The translations under genes and the position numbers were made by a program. Shown here in pieces: positions 29,123 to 38,217 of a DNA stretch of 64,000 nucleotides. Below the pieces are notes generated by a model. The model was not told the DNA's origin. It saw only the letters and a list, made by a program, of their open reading frames with translations, and searched no databases. Position 1 is the first letter of the stretch. Every line of letters begins with the position of its first letter. Source of the DNA: JAWLFY01 sp041685355 (GTDB lineage: Bacteria > Planctomycetota > Planctomycetia > Pirellulales > Pirellulaceae); assembly GCA_041685355.1 (NCBI GenBank), contig JAWLFY010000004.1:12592-76591 (forward strand), written 5' to 3'.

Positions 29123-29584
29123 TCAGAGTTCCAGCGGCGGACGGCCTGCACGATGCCGCAACCAGTTAACGCCGCGGAGGATTGGCGGGCGGGTCACCAG
29201 GTAACGCTCCAGCCGACGCTTGCCAGGGTAGTTAATCAACACCAGCCCCATCAGGATCGTGAGCAGCCCTTGACCCGGGAGCAGTAACATCAACACGCCG
29301 CCGACCAGCAACACCGCCCCCGCCAGATTCTTTCCCACCAGCAACGCCCAGCGGACGAACGGGCGCCGTGTCGCCCACAGAATCGGCGACCGGCGCGGGT
29401 CGCGAAAATAGTCGGTCGGCATCCGAGACACCAAAACCGGGATCAACACCAGCGACGCGAACAACGTGATCGCCGATAACACCCCGAGCGCCGCGAAGAT
29501 CACGGCGATGTCGATGCCGGCCCAAGCTTCGAACCGGTCCGTCCAATCCGCCTCGCCCGTCGGATCCCGCTCAGTCGTTCGCAT
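29123..29584 (-). CDS. PGPGW-family transmembrane protein
   Basis: 153 residues with three hydrophobic segments (IDIAVIFAALGVLSAITLFASLVLIPVLV; a second around WALLVGKNLAGAVLLVGGVLMLLLPG; then LLTILMGLVLINY). The turn LLPGQGLLTI is the family hallmark of the putative transmembrane protein PGPGW (Pfam). The role is unknown; members are inner-membrane proteins. It begins 38 bp downstream of the calculated start of a candidate promoter and is followed 14 bp later by the sulfatase gene, so the two are probably co-transcribed. Confidence 0.8.
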   Translation of the reverse strand: MRTTERDPTGEADWTDRFEAWAGIDIAVIFAALGVLSAITLFASLVLIPVLVSRMPTDYFRDPRRSPILWATRRPFVRWALLVGKNLAGAVLLVGGVLMLLLPGQGLLTILMGLVLINYPGKRRLERYLVTRPPILRGVNWLRHRAGRPPLEL

Positions 29585-29959
29585 GCCGCCTCACGCCGTG
29601 TCGATCCGTCATCACCCCGGGCGGCCCCTATTGTAGAGAGTCCCCCGGGGATCGCGACGGTCTCCCGTGCCGATCCGTACGGACCGGTTCCCCGCCGTGC
29701 CGAACATCCCCACGCAGATCCGATGCCGATCAACGCCAACGATGAGACGCGGCCGAAGGCCAATCAGGGCGGTCGATTATGCCCCACGAAGTGAAAAACG
29801 GCGTCTGGAAAGCCCCAGTTTGCGTCGGAGCGTTTACAATCGACCGGAGAATCGGGCAAACCGAGCCATCCCGAACAATCCTCCGGGAACGCTCCCCCGC
29901 TGATCATCCCTCTGACCGACATCGACATGACCGACATCAAAAAACAAGGACCCCGTCCC
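29585..29959. other. Divergent intergenic region, 375 bp
   Basis: It lies between the outward-facing PGPGW and oxidoreductase genes. It contains the candidate minus-strand promoter at 29630-29657 and a TCCGTACGGA palindrome (29674-29683) matching the core of the one at 22182. An upstream in-frame ATG at 29927 is not used as the oxidoreductase start because AAGGA precedes the ATG at 29960. No gene was seen. Confidence 0.4.
29630..29657 (-). promoter_or_regulatory. Candidate sigma70-type promoter for PGPGW-sulfatase pair
   Basis: On the minus strand TCGCGA (29657-29652) and TACAAT (29635-29630) are 16 bp apart, about 45 bp before the PGPGW start. The -10 is good and the -35 poor (3 of 6 matches). 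Confidence 0.3.
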
Positions 29960-31261
29960 ATGGATAAGCAATCCGATCGCCGCGAATTTTTGAAGCAGAC
30001 CTCGGCCGTTGCGGCCGGCGCGGCGTTGACCAGCACGATCGCCAAATCGGCACACGCCGCCGGGAGCGACGAGATCAAGTTCGTCGTGATCGGCACCGGC
30101 GGACGCGGCACCGGTGCCGCCGACCAGATCATGAATACGAAGGGGAACACCAAATTGGTCGCCGTCGCGGACGCGTTCGCCGAGAAAGCCGAATCGGCCA
30201 TCGCGCGGTTGCAAAGCCGTCATGGCGACAAGGTCGACGTCCCCTCCGACCGCGTCTTCACCGGCCTCGACGGATACAAGCACGCGATCGACTCCGACTG
30301 TGACGTCGTCGTCATCGCGACCCCGCCCGGGTTCAAACCGCAACAGTTCGAATACGCGGTCAACAAAGGGCGACACGTCTTCATGGAAAAGCCGGTCGCC
30401 TCCGACGCCGTCGGCGTCAAACGGGTTATGGACTCGGTCGAAGAATCGAAGAAGAAAAACCTGATGGTCGCGATCGGCCTGCAGCGGCGTCACGAACCGC
30501 GGTACCTCGAGACGATCGCCCGGATTCACGACGGCGCGATCGGTGACATCATCTGCCAACGGGTGTACTGGAACGGCGGAGGCATCTGGTATCGCAACCG
30601 GACCCCCGAGCAAACCGAAATGGCGTTCCAGACCAACAACTGGTACCACTTCAACTGGCTCTCGGGTGACCAGATTTGCGAGCAACACATCCACAATCTC
30701 GACGTCGGCTGTTGGGTCAAAGGGGAATACCCCGTCGAGTGCAACGGGATGGGTGGCCGTGAGATGCGCGAAGGGGGCGACGCGACCAAGTCGCAAATCT
30801 TCGACCATACGTTCTGCGAATACACCTTCGCCGACGGTACGAAAATGTTCAGCCAGGGCCGACACCTGAAAGGCGGCTGGAACCAAGTCGCCGAGTTCGC
30901 CCACGGGAGCAAAGGGACCGCCGACCCCTCGGGATCGATCGATGGCCCCAACGCGTGGAAGTTCACCGGCAAAAGCCCGGGCGGCCACCAGCAAGAACAG
31001 CACGACATGATCGAGGCGCTGATGGCGGGCCAGATCTACAACGAAGGGGAATACGGCGCGAAGTCGACCTTCACCGCGATCCTCGGTCGCGAAGCGTGCT
31101 ACTCGGGGAAGGTCATCAAGTGGGATGAGCTGTGGGCCAACGGCCGCGAACTCGCCCCGGGAATCGATGACTACACGCTTAACTCGACCCCGCCCACCGT
31201 CCCCGGCCCCGACGGCAAGTACCCGGTCCCCGTCCCCGGCCAGTACGACCCGTTCGCCTGA
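29960..31261 (+). CDS. Tat-exported Gfo/Idh/MocA-family oxidoreductase
   Basis: 433 residues from ATG 29960 (AAGGA nine nt upstream). The twin-arginine signal DRREFLKQTSAVAAGAAL sends the folded, cofactor-loaded enzyme to the periplasm. The Rossmann motif is VVIGTGGRGTGAA, and FMEKPVASD is the family's E-K-P nicotinamide/substrate motif. The C-terminal half is the family alpha/beta substrate domain. Members oxidise or reduce sugars with NAD(P) that can remain bound and be recycled. The substrate cannot be told. It is transcribed alone; three hairpins follow the stop (31287-31364). Confidence 0.9.
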   Translation: MDKQSDRREFLKQTSAVAAGAALTSTIAKSAHAAGSDEIKFVVIGTGGRGTGAADQIMNTKGNTKLVAVADAFAEKAESAIARLQSRHGDKVDVPSDRVFTGLDGYKHAIDSDCDVVVIATPPGFKPQQFEYAVNKGRHVFMEKPVASDAVGVKRVMDSVEESKKKNLMVAIGLQRRHEPRYLETIARIHDGAIGDIICQRVYWNGGGIWYRNRTPEQTEMAFQTNNWYHFNWLSGDQICEQHIHNLDVGCWVKGEYPVECNGMGGREMREGGDATKSQIFDHTFCEYTFADGTKMFSQGRHLKGGWNQVAEFAHGSKGTADPSGSIDGPNAWKFTGKSPGGHQQEQHDMIEALMAGQIYNEGEYGAKSTFTAILGREACYSGKVIKWDELWANGRELAPGIDDYTLNSTPPTVPGPDGKYPVPVPGQYDPFA

Positions 31262-31286
31262 GCGACCCGTTCGTGAAACCCCTCTC

Positions 31287-31364
31287 TCCCGGGCGCCACC
31301 CGGGAAGCGTGTTCCCGTCGTAGCCGAACTCGTGAAGAGTTCGGACGCCTCGTCGTTCGAGGCG
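31287..31364 (+). terminator. Three consecutive hairpins after the oxidoreductase gene
   Basis: Perfect stems: TCCCGGG/CCCGGGA (31287-31305, 5-nt loop), CCGAACTC/GAGTTCGG (31324-31344, loop GTGAA) and CGCCTCG/CGAGGCG (31346-31364, loop TCGTT). No U-tract follows, so either a Rho-independent terminator of the high-GC kind or a bidirectional barrier; the genes on both sides converge here. The GTAGCCGAACTCGTGAAGAG segment looks like a planctomycete intergenic repeat. Confidence 0.6.
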
Positions 31365-31404
31365 GAACCCCGTCGGGATGCGGGACGGCGGGGCGGTGCC
31401 GTGG

Positions 31405-32841
31405 TTACCCGCGGCTGCGGAGAAAACGGCGGCGACGACGGTGTCCCCAAATCCCCAAGCCGATCGCCATCGTCGCGAAAATCACCCCGCTCCCCGGCTC
31501 CGGGGTGCTGTGGACCATGCCGCCAAACGATCCGGTCGCATCCGCCGTGAAGGGGACCAACTCCCCGTTCCGAATCTGTAACCCGGTCTGGTTACCCGAC
31601 CGCACCGTCTCCAGCGCCAGGCTCAACGTTCCGGTCGGGGGATCAATCTCCGGGAACAACCAACCGCCGGTGTAATCGATCGGTGACGTACTGGTGAAAC
31701 TCGCGCCCGAGACGCCAGGCATCCCGACGATCATCCCTTCGTGGATCGTTCCCGCCAACAGCAACGAGTTCGACGCGTCGAAGATCGAGAAACCGCCACC
31801 CAAGGTCGACTGGGTAATCACGCCACCCGGCGTGGTTGAAGCGGATCCGTCGAGGCCGATCCCAAAGATCGAGAGCGAACCGCCCGAGAGGATGTCCGTG
31901 TAGCTCGACCCGAAGTTACCGGCAAACGTGACCTGAGAGTCTTGCAACCCCATCGTCCCCGCGACGAGGTCGTCAGCGGTCCCGACGGCCGATCCGTCAA
32001 ACTCAAAGTCGGGCCCGCTGTTTCCAAAGTTGACCTTTAAGATCGTCCCCGCGGATGCCGGCGCCGACGCACCGGCCAAGCATACGATCGCGCCCAACGC
32101 GACGGCACACCGCCGAAGCGTATCTGCCGGAAACATGGCGATCGAGCGGCGGCCCCGCCGAGTCAACGTGATCCCTCCGAGTAACGCGATCGCGATCCCC
32201 GCGAGCGTCGACGGTTCGGGGACCGCGGTCACCCCCGACGTCCCAACCTGGCCCGTCGCGATCGCCGAAAACGACGCCAGCGCCCCGTCGCCGGAGACCG
32301 CCATTCCGGCCCCCCCAGACGACATCACGTCATCGAACGACAGGCTCAGCGATCCGTCTCCCATCGGCCCCGTGAGCGAACCGCCCGTCCATCGGATCGG
32401 CGAAGTGCTCAGGAAGCTGCCGGTCGGGGAAGCCGTATCCCCGGTGATCAAACCGCCGTCGATCGCGCCGCTCAACAGCAGCGTGTTGTTGGCGTCGTAG
32501 ATCGACAACTGGCCCCCAGAAGTCGTCTGAAGGACCGTCGAACCGAGCAGCGTCGCCGCTCCGTCGCTGGCGATCCCCTGAAGCGTCAGCGAAGCTCCCG
32601 AATTGACGTTCGGCAGTTGCCCGGCGAGCGGCCCCAGGAACACCAGTCCGGTGTCTTGATCCCCCGCGGTCGAGCCGCCGAGATCATCGATCGTTGCGAG
32701 AGAAGAACCGTCGAACCGAACGTCGGCCGGCGGGTTGGACTGGCCGAGATCGAACTTGATCACCGTCGCGGCCGAGGCGGACGTGGTGGTGGTGGTCGCG
32801 GCCAGCATCGAGACGGCGACCAGGGTGTGAAATCGGTACAT
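31405..32841 (-). CDS. Double PEP-CTERM protein (two fused paralogues)
   Basis: 478 residues built of two homologous halves, each complete. Half 1: signal peptide (MYRFHTLVAVSMLAATTTTTS), a beta-rich domain, then a PEP-CTERM sorting signal AVPEPSTLAGIAIALLGGI followed by TRRGRR. Half 2 starts at Met236 (nt 32136) with its own signal sequence (MFPADTLRRCAVALGAIVCL), a similar domain (VKVNFG-like start, DGSAVGTADDL, GGGFSIFDASNSLLLAGTI matching GGQLSIYDANNTLLLSGAI) and a second PEP-CTERM signal STPEPGSGVIFATMAIGL plus RRRRR. No stop separates them. PEP-CTERM signals are recognised by exosortase, which sorts exported proteins linked to biofilm polysaccharide. Either a tandem duplicate lost its stop codon or both signals operate on one chain. 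Confidence 0.85.
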   Translation of the reverse strand: MYRFHTLVAVSMLAATTTTTSASAATVIKFDLGQSNPPADVRFDGSSLATIDDLGGSTAGDQDTGLVFLGPLAGQLPNVNSGASLTLQGIASDGAATLLGSTVLQTTSGGQLSIYDANNTLLLSGAIDGGLITGDTASPTGSFLSTSPIRWTGGSLTGPMGDGSLSLSFDDVMSSGGAGMAVSGDGALASFSAIATGQVGTSGVTAVPEPSTLAGIAIALLGGITLTRRGRRSIAMFPADTLRRCAVALGAIVCLAGASAPASAGTILKVNFGNSGPDFEFDGSAVGTADDLVAGTMGLQDSQVTFAGNFGSSYTDILSGGSLSIFGIGLDGSASTTPGGVITQSTLGGGFSIFDASNSLLLAGTIHEGMIVGMPGVSGASFTSTSPIDYTGGWLFPEIDPPTGTLSLALETVRSGNQTGLQIRNGELVPFTADATGSFGGMVHSTPEPGSGVIFATMAIGLGIWGHRRRRRFLRSRG

Positions 32842-33276
32842 GCTGGCTTGGTGGCGTAGGTGAGGTGGACGGCGCGAATAGGGCTCTGGCTCAAGAAGGG
32901 TCTTGGTCGCCTTTTGCTCCGAAAAAGTTCCGATCGTTCGAAGCTATTCACGGGATCTCGACTGGCAAGCTTCATCCGCCGTGGCTAACGCAAGGGACGC
33001 CAAATCCCGAAGCCGCCCTGCTTACCAACGCCACCGCCGGCAGTATCGCTACATCAGGCAACTTCAGAAAATCCCGGAGAACCCTCAAAGTCTGCCCAGC
33101 CAGACTCCGATACCTGTTGCGGGACGAGGTCTCGACCGACGCCGCGTGGCGACGGGATGGAGGCTTCGTGGGGGGGCTTTCCACACTCGGCCCGTTCGGG
33201 GAACACGCCGTTGCCGTTCGTTCGGTAAACGTGAAGCGTGTTTCACGGCGGCACCGCGCCTAGGGAAGTCCAGGGC
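32842..33276. other. Divergent 435-bp region without a gene
   Basis: It lies between the PEP-CTERM and TolC-family genes, which face away from one another. A perfect hairpin AGTCTG/CAGACT is at 33089-33106, and an inverted pair GAAGCT/AGCTTC brackets about 32938-32972. Codon-like composition is irregular and no frame has protein character, so I read it as a long 5' leader or promoter region. I compared it with the c-di-GMP-I riboswitch and could not align it. Confidence 0.4.
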
Positions 33277-35664
33277 ATGAATCGCTCGCTGTTTCGTCTA
33301 ACCGCCTATCTGCAGCTCGGGATCGCGATCCTGACCGCGACGGGGTGCGCGCCGACGCAACCGTTCTTCTTGAACGAGTCGCCGGAGCTGAAGCACTACC
33401 TCGACACGGCCACGGCGATCGAGTACCCCGACGTCGACGTCGAGAGTTTGCCGGAAACGACGCAATCTCTCGAACCGCTGTCGATCGGCAATCACGACTA
33501 CCAGTTCTGGGACGTGTCGTTGGAGGAGTGCGTTTCGATCGCGCTCAACAACTCCAAGTTCCTGATCACCACCGGTGGCATCGCCGAATCCCGACAGAAC
33601 GTCGCGGACCAGTTCGTCAGCGGGACCCCCGAACAGTTCAACAGCGTCTATGACGTCGCGGTCCAACAATCGACGACCCAAACGGTCCCGCTCGTGGTCG
33701 ACGGCAACGGCAACCGTGTCCTGCCGCGGGGCGCGATCCGGTCGAACCAAGTCGGTGGCGTCGAGGACGCGCTCTCCGAGTTCGACGCGCAGGCGAGCTC
33801 CTTCATCAGCGGCGACACCACCGACCGACCGCAAAACACCCAAGTCGCGGTCGCCACCCAAACGGTTTCCACGACGTCCCAATCCGCGATCAGCAAGCGG
33901 TTCGCCACCGGCGGCGTCGCCACGCTCCGGCACCAACTCAGCTACAACCGCTCGAAAACGCCGCTGAACCAAACCCTGCGGGTCCTCCCCAGCGACTGGA
34001 CCGCCTCGATCGAGGCGCAAGTCCAGCACCCGCTGATGCGAAACCGCGGGACCCTCGTCAACCGAATCCCGGTCGTCCTCGCCAGCCTCAACGAGGACAT
34101 CTCGATCACCGAGTTCGAGGTCTCCGTGCGGAATCTCGTCCGCGATGTCGAGAACGCCTACTGGGACCTGTACGTCGCCTACCGCAACGTGTCATCGGCG
34201 GTGATCGCCCGGAACAGCGCGATCGTGACCGCCCAGGTCGCCAAGTATCAACTCGAAAACGGCACCGGCACCCAGCAAGAACTTTCCCAAGCGGTCGGCC
34301 AGTATTACCTGTTCCGCGGCCAACTCGAATCGGCGCTTGCCGGGTCGAACCTGCCCGGGTCCGACCGGTTCGGCGTCTACGGCGCCGAGCGACGATTGCG
34401 AGAATTGCTCGGCCAGCCCCCGACCGATGGCCGTCTGATCCGCCCGATCGACGAGCCGACCCTCGCACGCGTCGAGTACGACTGGAACGACAGCGTCGCG
34501 CAAACGCTCTACCTGAGCCCCGAACTGCGGCGAACCAAGATCGCCCTCAAGCAAAACGAGCTCGAACTGATCTCGGCGAAGAACCAAATCTTGCCCGACG
34601 TGAACCTGTCGTTGCTCTATCGCCAAGTCGGCCTCGGCGACACGCTCGGTCCGCCTTCGGGGAACCCCGGTCGCGAATACCCACAATCCGGAAGCAGCGC
34701 CCTCCGTTCGCTCACCAGTGGCGACTTCCAAGAAGGAAGCGTGCGGCTCGAAATCACCCCGCCCGCCTGGGGCGCGCGACGAGAGCACGCCCGGATCCGA
34801 AACGCCGAACTCCGACTCACCCGACAAAAGGCGTTCCTGCAAGAACAAGAACGGCTGCTCGTCAGCCGGCTCTCTGACGCCGTCGCCGGCGTCGCCACCC
34901 ACTACCAACTTGTCCAAACGATCGCCCAACGATGGCAGGCCGCCGAAGTCGAAGTCGAGGCACGGCTCGCCGAATACAAAGGGGGCCAAGGACAGATCGT
35001 GTTCGTGTTGCAAAGCCAGGAACGCCGCGCCAACGCCCAGATCGAATACTACCGGGCGCTCGGCGAATACAACAAACTGCTCAACTACGTCGACTATCTG
35101 AAGGGGACGTTGCTGGCGAACAGCAACATCGCCCTGGAAGAAGGCCCCTGGGCCGAGAAGGCCTACTGGGACGCCCTGGAACGGGCCCGCGAACGGAGCG
35201 CCGGCAAGCATCTGGAATATGGCGTGACCCGCCCCGGCGTCGTCCGCCAAGGCCCGGTGCAGGATGCCGAATCCGCCTCCGCGATGTTCGGCGAAGGCAC
35301 CGCCACCTTCGGCGAAACCCTGCCGCCGGGATCGCAACCCGGGACGGTCGACCCGGACATGCCCACCCCCGCCGAACCGCTCGACCTGAACATGACCCCG
35401 CATCGGCAGCCGGTGGAGGTCCCCGAACGATCGCTCCTCGATCTCGGCTCGTCGACCGGCGACCTGCTGCAACTCGGCCCGACCCCCGACTCGCTCACCC
35501 CCGGAACCCAAAGCTGGAACCCGTCGGGTGATCCGGCGAATCGCGCGTCCCGTGCTGTCGCGGATCGATCGAGTCGGGACAACGGGTCGCAACCGGTCGG
35601 CTCCGGCGTGGCGCCGGAGTCGCATCCCGAAGTCTCCCGGGCTGGCTACAAAACGTCGCGCTAA
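33277..35664 (+). CDS. TolC-family outer-membrane protein with long C-terminal tail
   Basis: 795 residues from ATG 33277, giving a lipoprotein signal (LFRLTAYLQLGIAILTATGC). The central 450 residues are an outer-membrane-efflux-protein domain: WDVSLEECVSIALNNSKFL at the start, LVRDVENAYWDLYVAYRNV, and the second hairpin YQLVQTIAQRWQAAEVEVEARLAEYKGGQGQIVFVLQSQERR. The last 170 residues are Pro/Gly/Ser-rich, atypical for TolC and probably disordered. No pump or adaptor gene is adjacent. The gene is followed by a sugar epimerase and faces a PEP-CTERM gene, so export of a polysaccharide or surface protein is possible, but this is inference. Confidence 0.85.
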   Translation: MNRSLFRLTAYLQLGIAILTATGCAPTQPFFLNESPELKHYLDTATAIEYPDVDVESLPETTQSLEPLSIGNHDYQFWDVSLEECVSIALNNSKFLITTGGIAESRQNVADQFVSGTPEQFNSVYDVAVQQSTTQTVPLVVDGNGNRVLPRGAIRSNQVGGVEDALSEFDAQASSFISGDTTDRPQNTQVAVATQTVSTTSQSAISKRFATGGVATLRHQLSYNRSKTPLNQTLRVLPSDWTASIEAQVQHPLMRNRGTLVNRIPVVLASLNEDISITEFEVSVRNLVRDVENAYWDLYVAYRNVSSAVIARNSAIVTAQVAKYQLENGTGTQQELSQAVGQYYLFRGQLESALAGSNLPGSDRFGVYGAERRLRELLGQPPTDGRLIRPIDEPTLARVEYDWNDSVAQTLYLSPELRRTKIALKQNELELISAKNQILPDVNLSLLYRQVGLGDTLGPPSGNPGREYPQSGSSALRSLTSGDFQEGSVRLEITPPAWGARREHARIRNAELRLTRQKAFLQEQERLLVSRLSDAVAGVATHYQLVQTIAQRWQAAEVEVEARLAEYKGGQGQIVFVLQSQERRANAQIEYYRALGEYNKLLNYVDYLKGTLLANSNIALEEGPWAEKAYWDALERARERSAGKHLEYGVTRPGVVRQGPVQDAESASAMFGEGTATFGETLPPGSQPGTVDPDMPTPAEPLDLNMTPHRQPVEVPERSLLDLGSSTGDLLQLGPTPDSLTPGTQSWNPSGDPANRASRAVADRSSRDNGSQPVGSGVAPESHPEVSRAGYKTSR

Positions 35665-35725
35665 CGAAAATGCGAGACCGTTGCGAACTCGACACGAGCA
35701 CCTGGCCTGAACACTGAGCCCCATC

Positions 35726-36706
35726 ATGATTGACGAGCCGCTCAACCCGCTCAAAGACGCGCGATGCCTGGTGACCGGCGGCGCGGGGTTCATCGGTTCC
35801 CATATCACCGACGCCCTCCGCCACGTCGGAGCCACCGTCCGGGTCGTCGATAACTTCAGCACCGGCTACCGACGCAACCTCGAACACCACCGCGAGGACC
35901 CCGGCGTCGAAGTCGTCGAAGGGGACGTGTCGCACGGCCCGACCGCGTCGCGAGCCGTCGAAGGGGTCGACGTGATCTTTCACGAAGCCGCGATGGCGAG
36001 CGTCCCGTGGAGCATGCGGGAACCCGACCTGTGCCACGCGTGGTGTGCCACGAGCACCGTGAAACTTCTGCAAGCCGGCGTCGCCGCTGGTGTCCGAAGG
36101 TTCGTGTTGGCGTCCACCAGCGCCGCCTACGGAGACTCCGAGTTCGTTTCGAAACGGGAATCCGACCCTGTCGCGCCGCTGTCACCCTACGCCGCCGGCA
36201 AGCTGTCCGCCGAGTCATACTGCCAGGCGTTCGGCCGAAGCTTCGACATCGAAACCGTGATCCTCCGCTACTTCAACGTCTTCGGACCGCGGCAAGACCC
36301 CAAGAGCGAGTACAGCGCCGTGATCCCGCGGTTCGTTTCGATGATCCTCCAAGGAGACCGCCCGATCATCTACGGCGACGGGGAGCAATCGAGAGACTTC
36401 GTGTACGTCGGCGATGTCGCCCGCGCCAACCTGCTCGCCGCCGCGGTCCCGGCCGCGATCGGCGGAACGTTCAACGTCGCCCGCGGCGAACGGACGACCC
36501 TGCTCGAACTACTGACCGTGCTCAGCGACCTGCTCGGGCGATCGATCGAACCGATCCACGAGCCGCCACGAGTCGGCGACGTTCGCGATTCGCTCGCCGA
36601 CATCACCCAGGCCCGGCGCCGACTCGGCTTCGAGCCAACCGTCAACATCCGCGAAGGGCTCCGCCGAAGCATCGACGACTACCGCTCGGGTCCGAGCGGT
36701 CAATAG
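35726..36706 (+). CDS. NAD-dependent sugar epimerase (UDP-hexose 4-epimerase type)
   Basis: 326 residues. It is a short-chain dehydrogenase of the extended type: the NAD motif CLVTGGAGFIGSHI (G18-x-x-G-x-x-G24), and the catalytic Ser/Thr-Tyr-Lys set STSAAYG with PYAAGK (Tyr155, Lys159). FNVFGPRQDP and YGDGEQSRDFVYVGDVA are typical of UDP-glucose or UDP-GlcNAc C4-epimerases (GalE/WbpP). It would supply an activated sugar for surface polysaccharide. It starts 61 bp after the TolC-family gene and is probably co-transcribed with it. Confidence 0.9.
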   Translation: MIDEPLNPLKDARCLVTGGAGFIGSHITDALRHVGATVRVVDNFSTGYRRNLEHHREDPGVEVVEGDVSHGPTASRAVEGVDVIFHEAAMASVPWSMREPDLCHAWCATSTVKLLQAGVAAGVRRFVLASTSAAYGDSEFVSKRESDPVAPLSPYAAGKLSAESYCQAFGRSFDIETVILRYFNVFGPRQDPKSEYSAVIPRFVSMILQGDRPIIYGDGEQSRDFVYVGDVARANLLAAAVPAAIGGTFNVARGERTTLLELLTVLSDLLGRSIEPIHEPPRVGDVRDSLADITQARRRLGFEPTVNIREGLRRSIDDYRSGPSGQ

Positions 36707-36743
36707 GCAACGCTCGGGACATAGCCGACGCACTCTTTCACTC

Positions 36744-36771
36744 TGTAGCGGAACGGCGCAAGCCGTCCGGT
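36744..36771. repeat. Intergenic hairpin repeat, copy 1
   Basis: A 28-bp sequence (TGTAGCGGAACGGCGC ... CCGGT) with a GGA(A)CGGC/GCCGTCC stem closed by a GCAA tetraloop, 38 bp after the epimerase stop. A second copy lies at 55644-55671, 11 bp after another gene. REP-like 3' element or terminator. Confidence 0.7.
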
Positions 36772-36851
36772 CCCACGACTCGGCGCGGCAGCGAAGGCGA
36801 TGGACGGTGATTGCACGCCCGGTGCTGTACGATTCGTCGAAGGCAACGACC

Positions 36852-38186
36852 TCATCCCAACCCGCTCACGCGCCATCCGTCGCGATACTCCCGGCTGACC
36901 AACGCGGTCGCCTCCGCATGACCGGAGAATTCGAGCGACTCACGGTCCCATGAAAGCCACGCTTCGGCGAACCGGTCCGCCGTCGCGCCGACCAACACGG
37001 TCTCGCTGAGCGGGCCGCCGTGGGAAAACTCGCCGCAAGCTCGGCGTCCTTCGATCGCCGCATCAACCCAGTCGTGGTAATGGTTTTGCGGCGGCGGATC
37101 GGCCACGTCAACATCGAGTTGCCGGCCGTCGGGCGACAGCACGACGGGACGCCCGCCGCGGTAGTTCTTGAAAATCGAACCCCGTTCGCCGATCCAGTAC
37201 GTCCCGGACTCGGGTAATCGGTCGACTCCCGGGGGAAGCGTGATCTTGTCACGGTCCGGCTCGATGCCCCCGTCGTGCCAAGTCAGCTGGACCGTCGGGC
37301 CGGCGGTGTAAGCGGTGCCCGGGAAAACCATCTCGACCACCCGCTGTTTGCCCCATAGCGGCCCGCTGCTCCCCGGGGTCGTCTGGCGGACGCGGTCCGG
37401 TGCGGTCAATTCCAACGCGTCAAAGCTGGTGTCGAAGTGGTGGCAGCCCATATCGCCCATCTCGCCGACACCGAAATCGAACCAGGCACGCCAGGTTTTC
37501 GGGTGATAGGTGTCGGCCAAGTACGGACGCTCCGCACGAACGCCGAGCCAAAGGTCCCAGTCGAAGCCTTGCGGGACGGGATCGGCGTTGGAACGAAGCT
37601 CGGTGTTCTTCGGCCACCATCCGAGTCGCTTGTTCTCCCACAAAATCACCTCCTTGATCTTGCCGATCACGCCACTTTTCAACAGCCGCACCGTCAGCCG
37701 GCTTTCTACGCTGGAACGACCCTGGTTCCCCAGTTGCGTAACGACGCCCGCCTTGTCGGCTTCCTGGGTGATCACGCGGCACTCGTGCAACGTGGTCGCC
37801 ATCGGCTTCTGCAGGTAGACGTGTTTCTTGCCGCGGAGCGCCACGACGGCCGGCGCCGCGTGCATGTGGTCTGGCGTGGCAATGATCAACGCGTCGAAAC
37901 GATCCGCGTGCGCGTCGAGCATCTCTCGCCAATCGCGGTGCACCGAGGCCTCGGGATAGGTCTCCCGCGCCGGTCCCATGAACCGGTCGTCGACGTCGCA
38001 CAACGCCGTGACCTTCACCCGGTCGTGGCTCGCGACGCTCCGCAAACTCGCCGCACCCATCCCGCCGACCCCGATGCACGCGACCTGCAACATCGAGTTG
38101 GGGGAGGACGCGCGAAGGATCGCGGGACCACCTACCGCGGTCGCGGCGAAGGCGGCGGATCGGCAAAGAAAGTGTCGGCGTTTCAT
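36852..38186 (-). CDS. Tat-exported Gfo/Idh/MocA-family oxidoreductase
   Basis: 444 residues. A twin-arginine-type signal (MKRRHFLCRSAAFAATAVGG) directs it to the periplasm. The Rossmann motif VACIGVGGMGAAS and the catalytic-domain motif VYLQKPMATT define the family; the long C-terminal domain (KNTELRSNADPVPQGFDWDLWLG, MGDMGCHHFDTSFDAL) matches the planctomycete/Bacteroidetes glycoside-type members. It is encoded 31 bp after a DUF1080-sulfatase fusion on the same strand. Because exported Gfo/Idh/MocA enzymes can make 3-keto-glycosides and DUF1080 enzymes cleave them, the two probably act in sequence. Confidence 0.9.
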   Translation of the reverse strand: MKRRHFLCRSAAFAATAVGGPAILRASSPNSMLQVACIGVGGMGAASLRSVASHDRVKVTALCDVDDRFMGPARETYPEASVHRDWREMLDAHADRFDALIIATPDHMHAAPAVVALRGKKHVYLQKPMATTLHECRVITQEADKAGVVTQLGNQGRSSVESRLTVRLLKSGVIGKIKEVILWENKRLGWWPKNTELRSNADPVPQGFDWDLWLGVRAERPYLADTYHPKTWRAWFDFGVGEMGDMGCHHFDTSFDALELTAPDRVRQTTPGSSGPLWGKQRVVEMVFPGTAYTAGPTVQLTWHDGGIEPDRDKITLPPGVDRLPESGTYWIGERGSIFKNYRGGRPVVLSPDGRQLDVDVADPPPQNHYHDWVDAAIEGRRACGEFSHGGPLSETVLVGATADRFAEAWLSWDRESLEFSGHAEATALVSREYRDGWRVSGLG

Positions 38187-38217
38187 GGCAGGTTCGTTCC
38201 GTATTCGGTCGAGGGGT

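Noticed and set aside
29834..31450. Minus-strand frame of 538 codons over the first oxidoreductase
   Set aside because: Antisense shadow; the plus strand has the Tat signal and Rossmann motif.
32960..33060. c-di-GMP-I (GEMM) riboswitch from ACGCAAGGG-like sequence
   Set aside because: The order of conserved blocks and the tetraloop-receptor helices do not match.
34192..35862. Minus-strand frame of 556 codons over the TolC-family gene
   Set aside because: No family features; the plus strand encodes the efflux domain.
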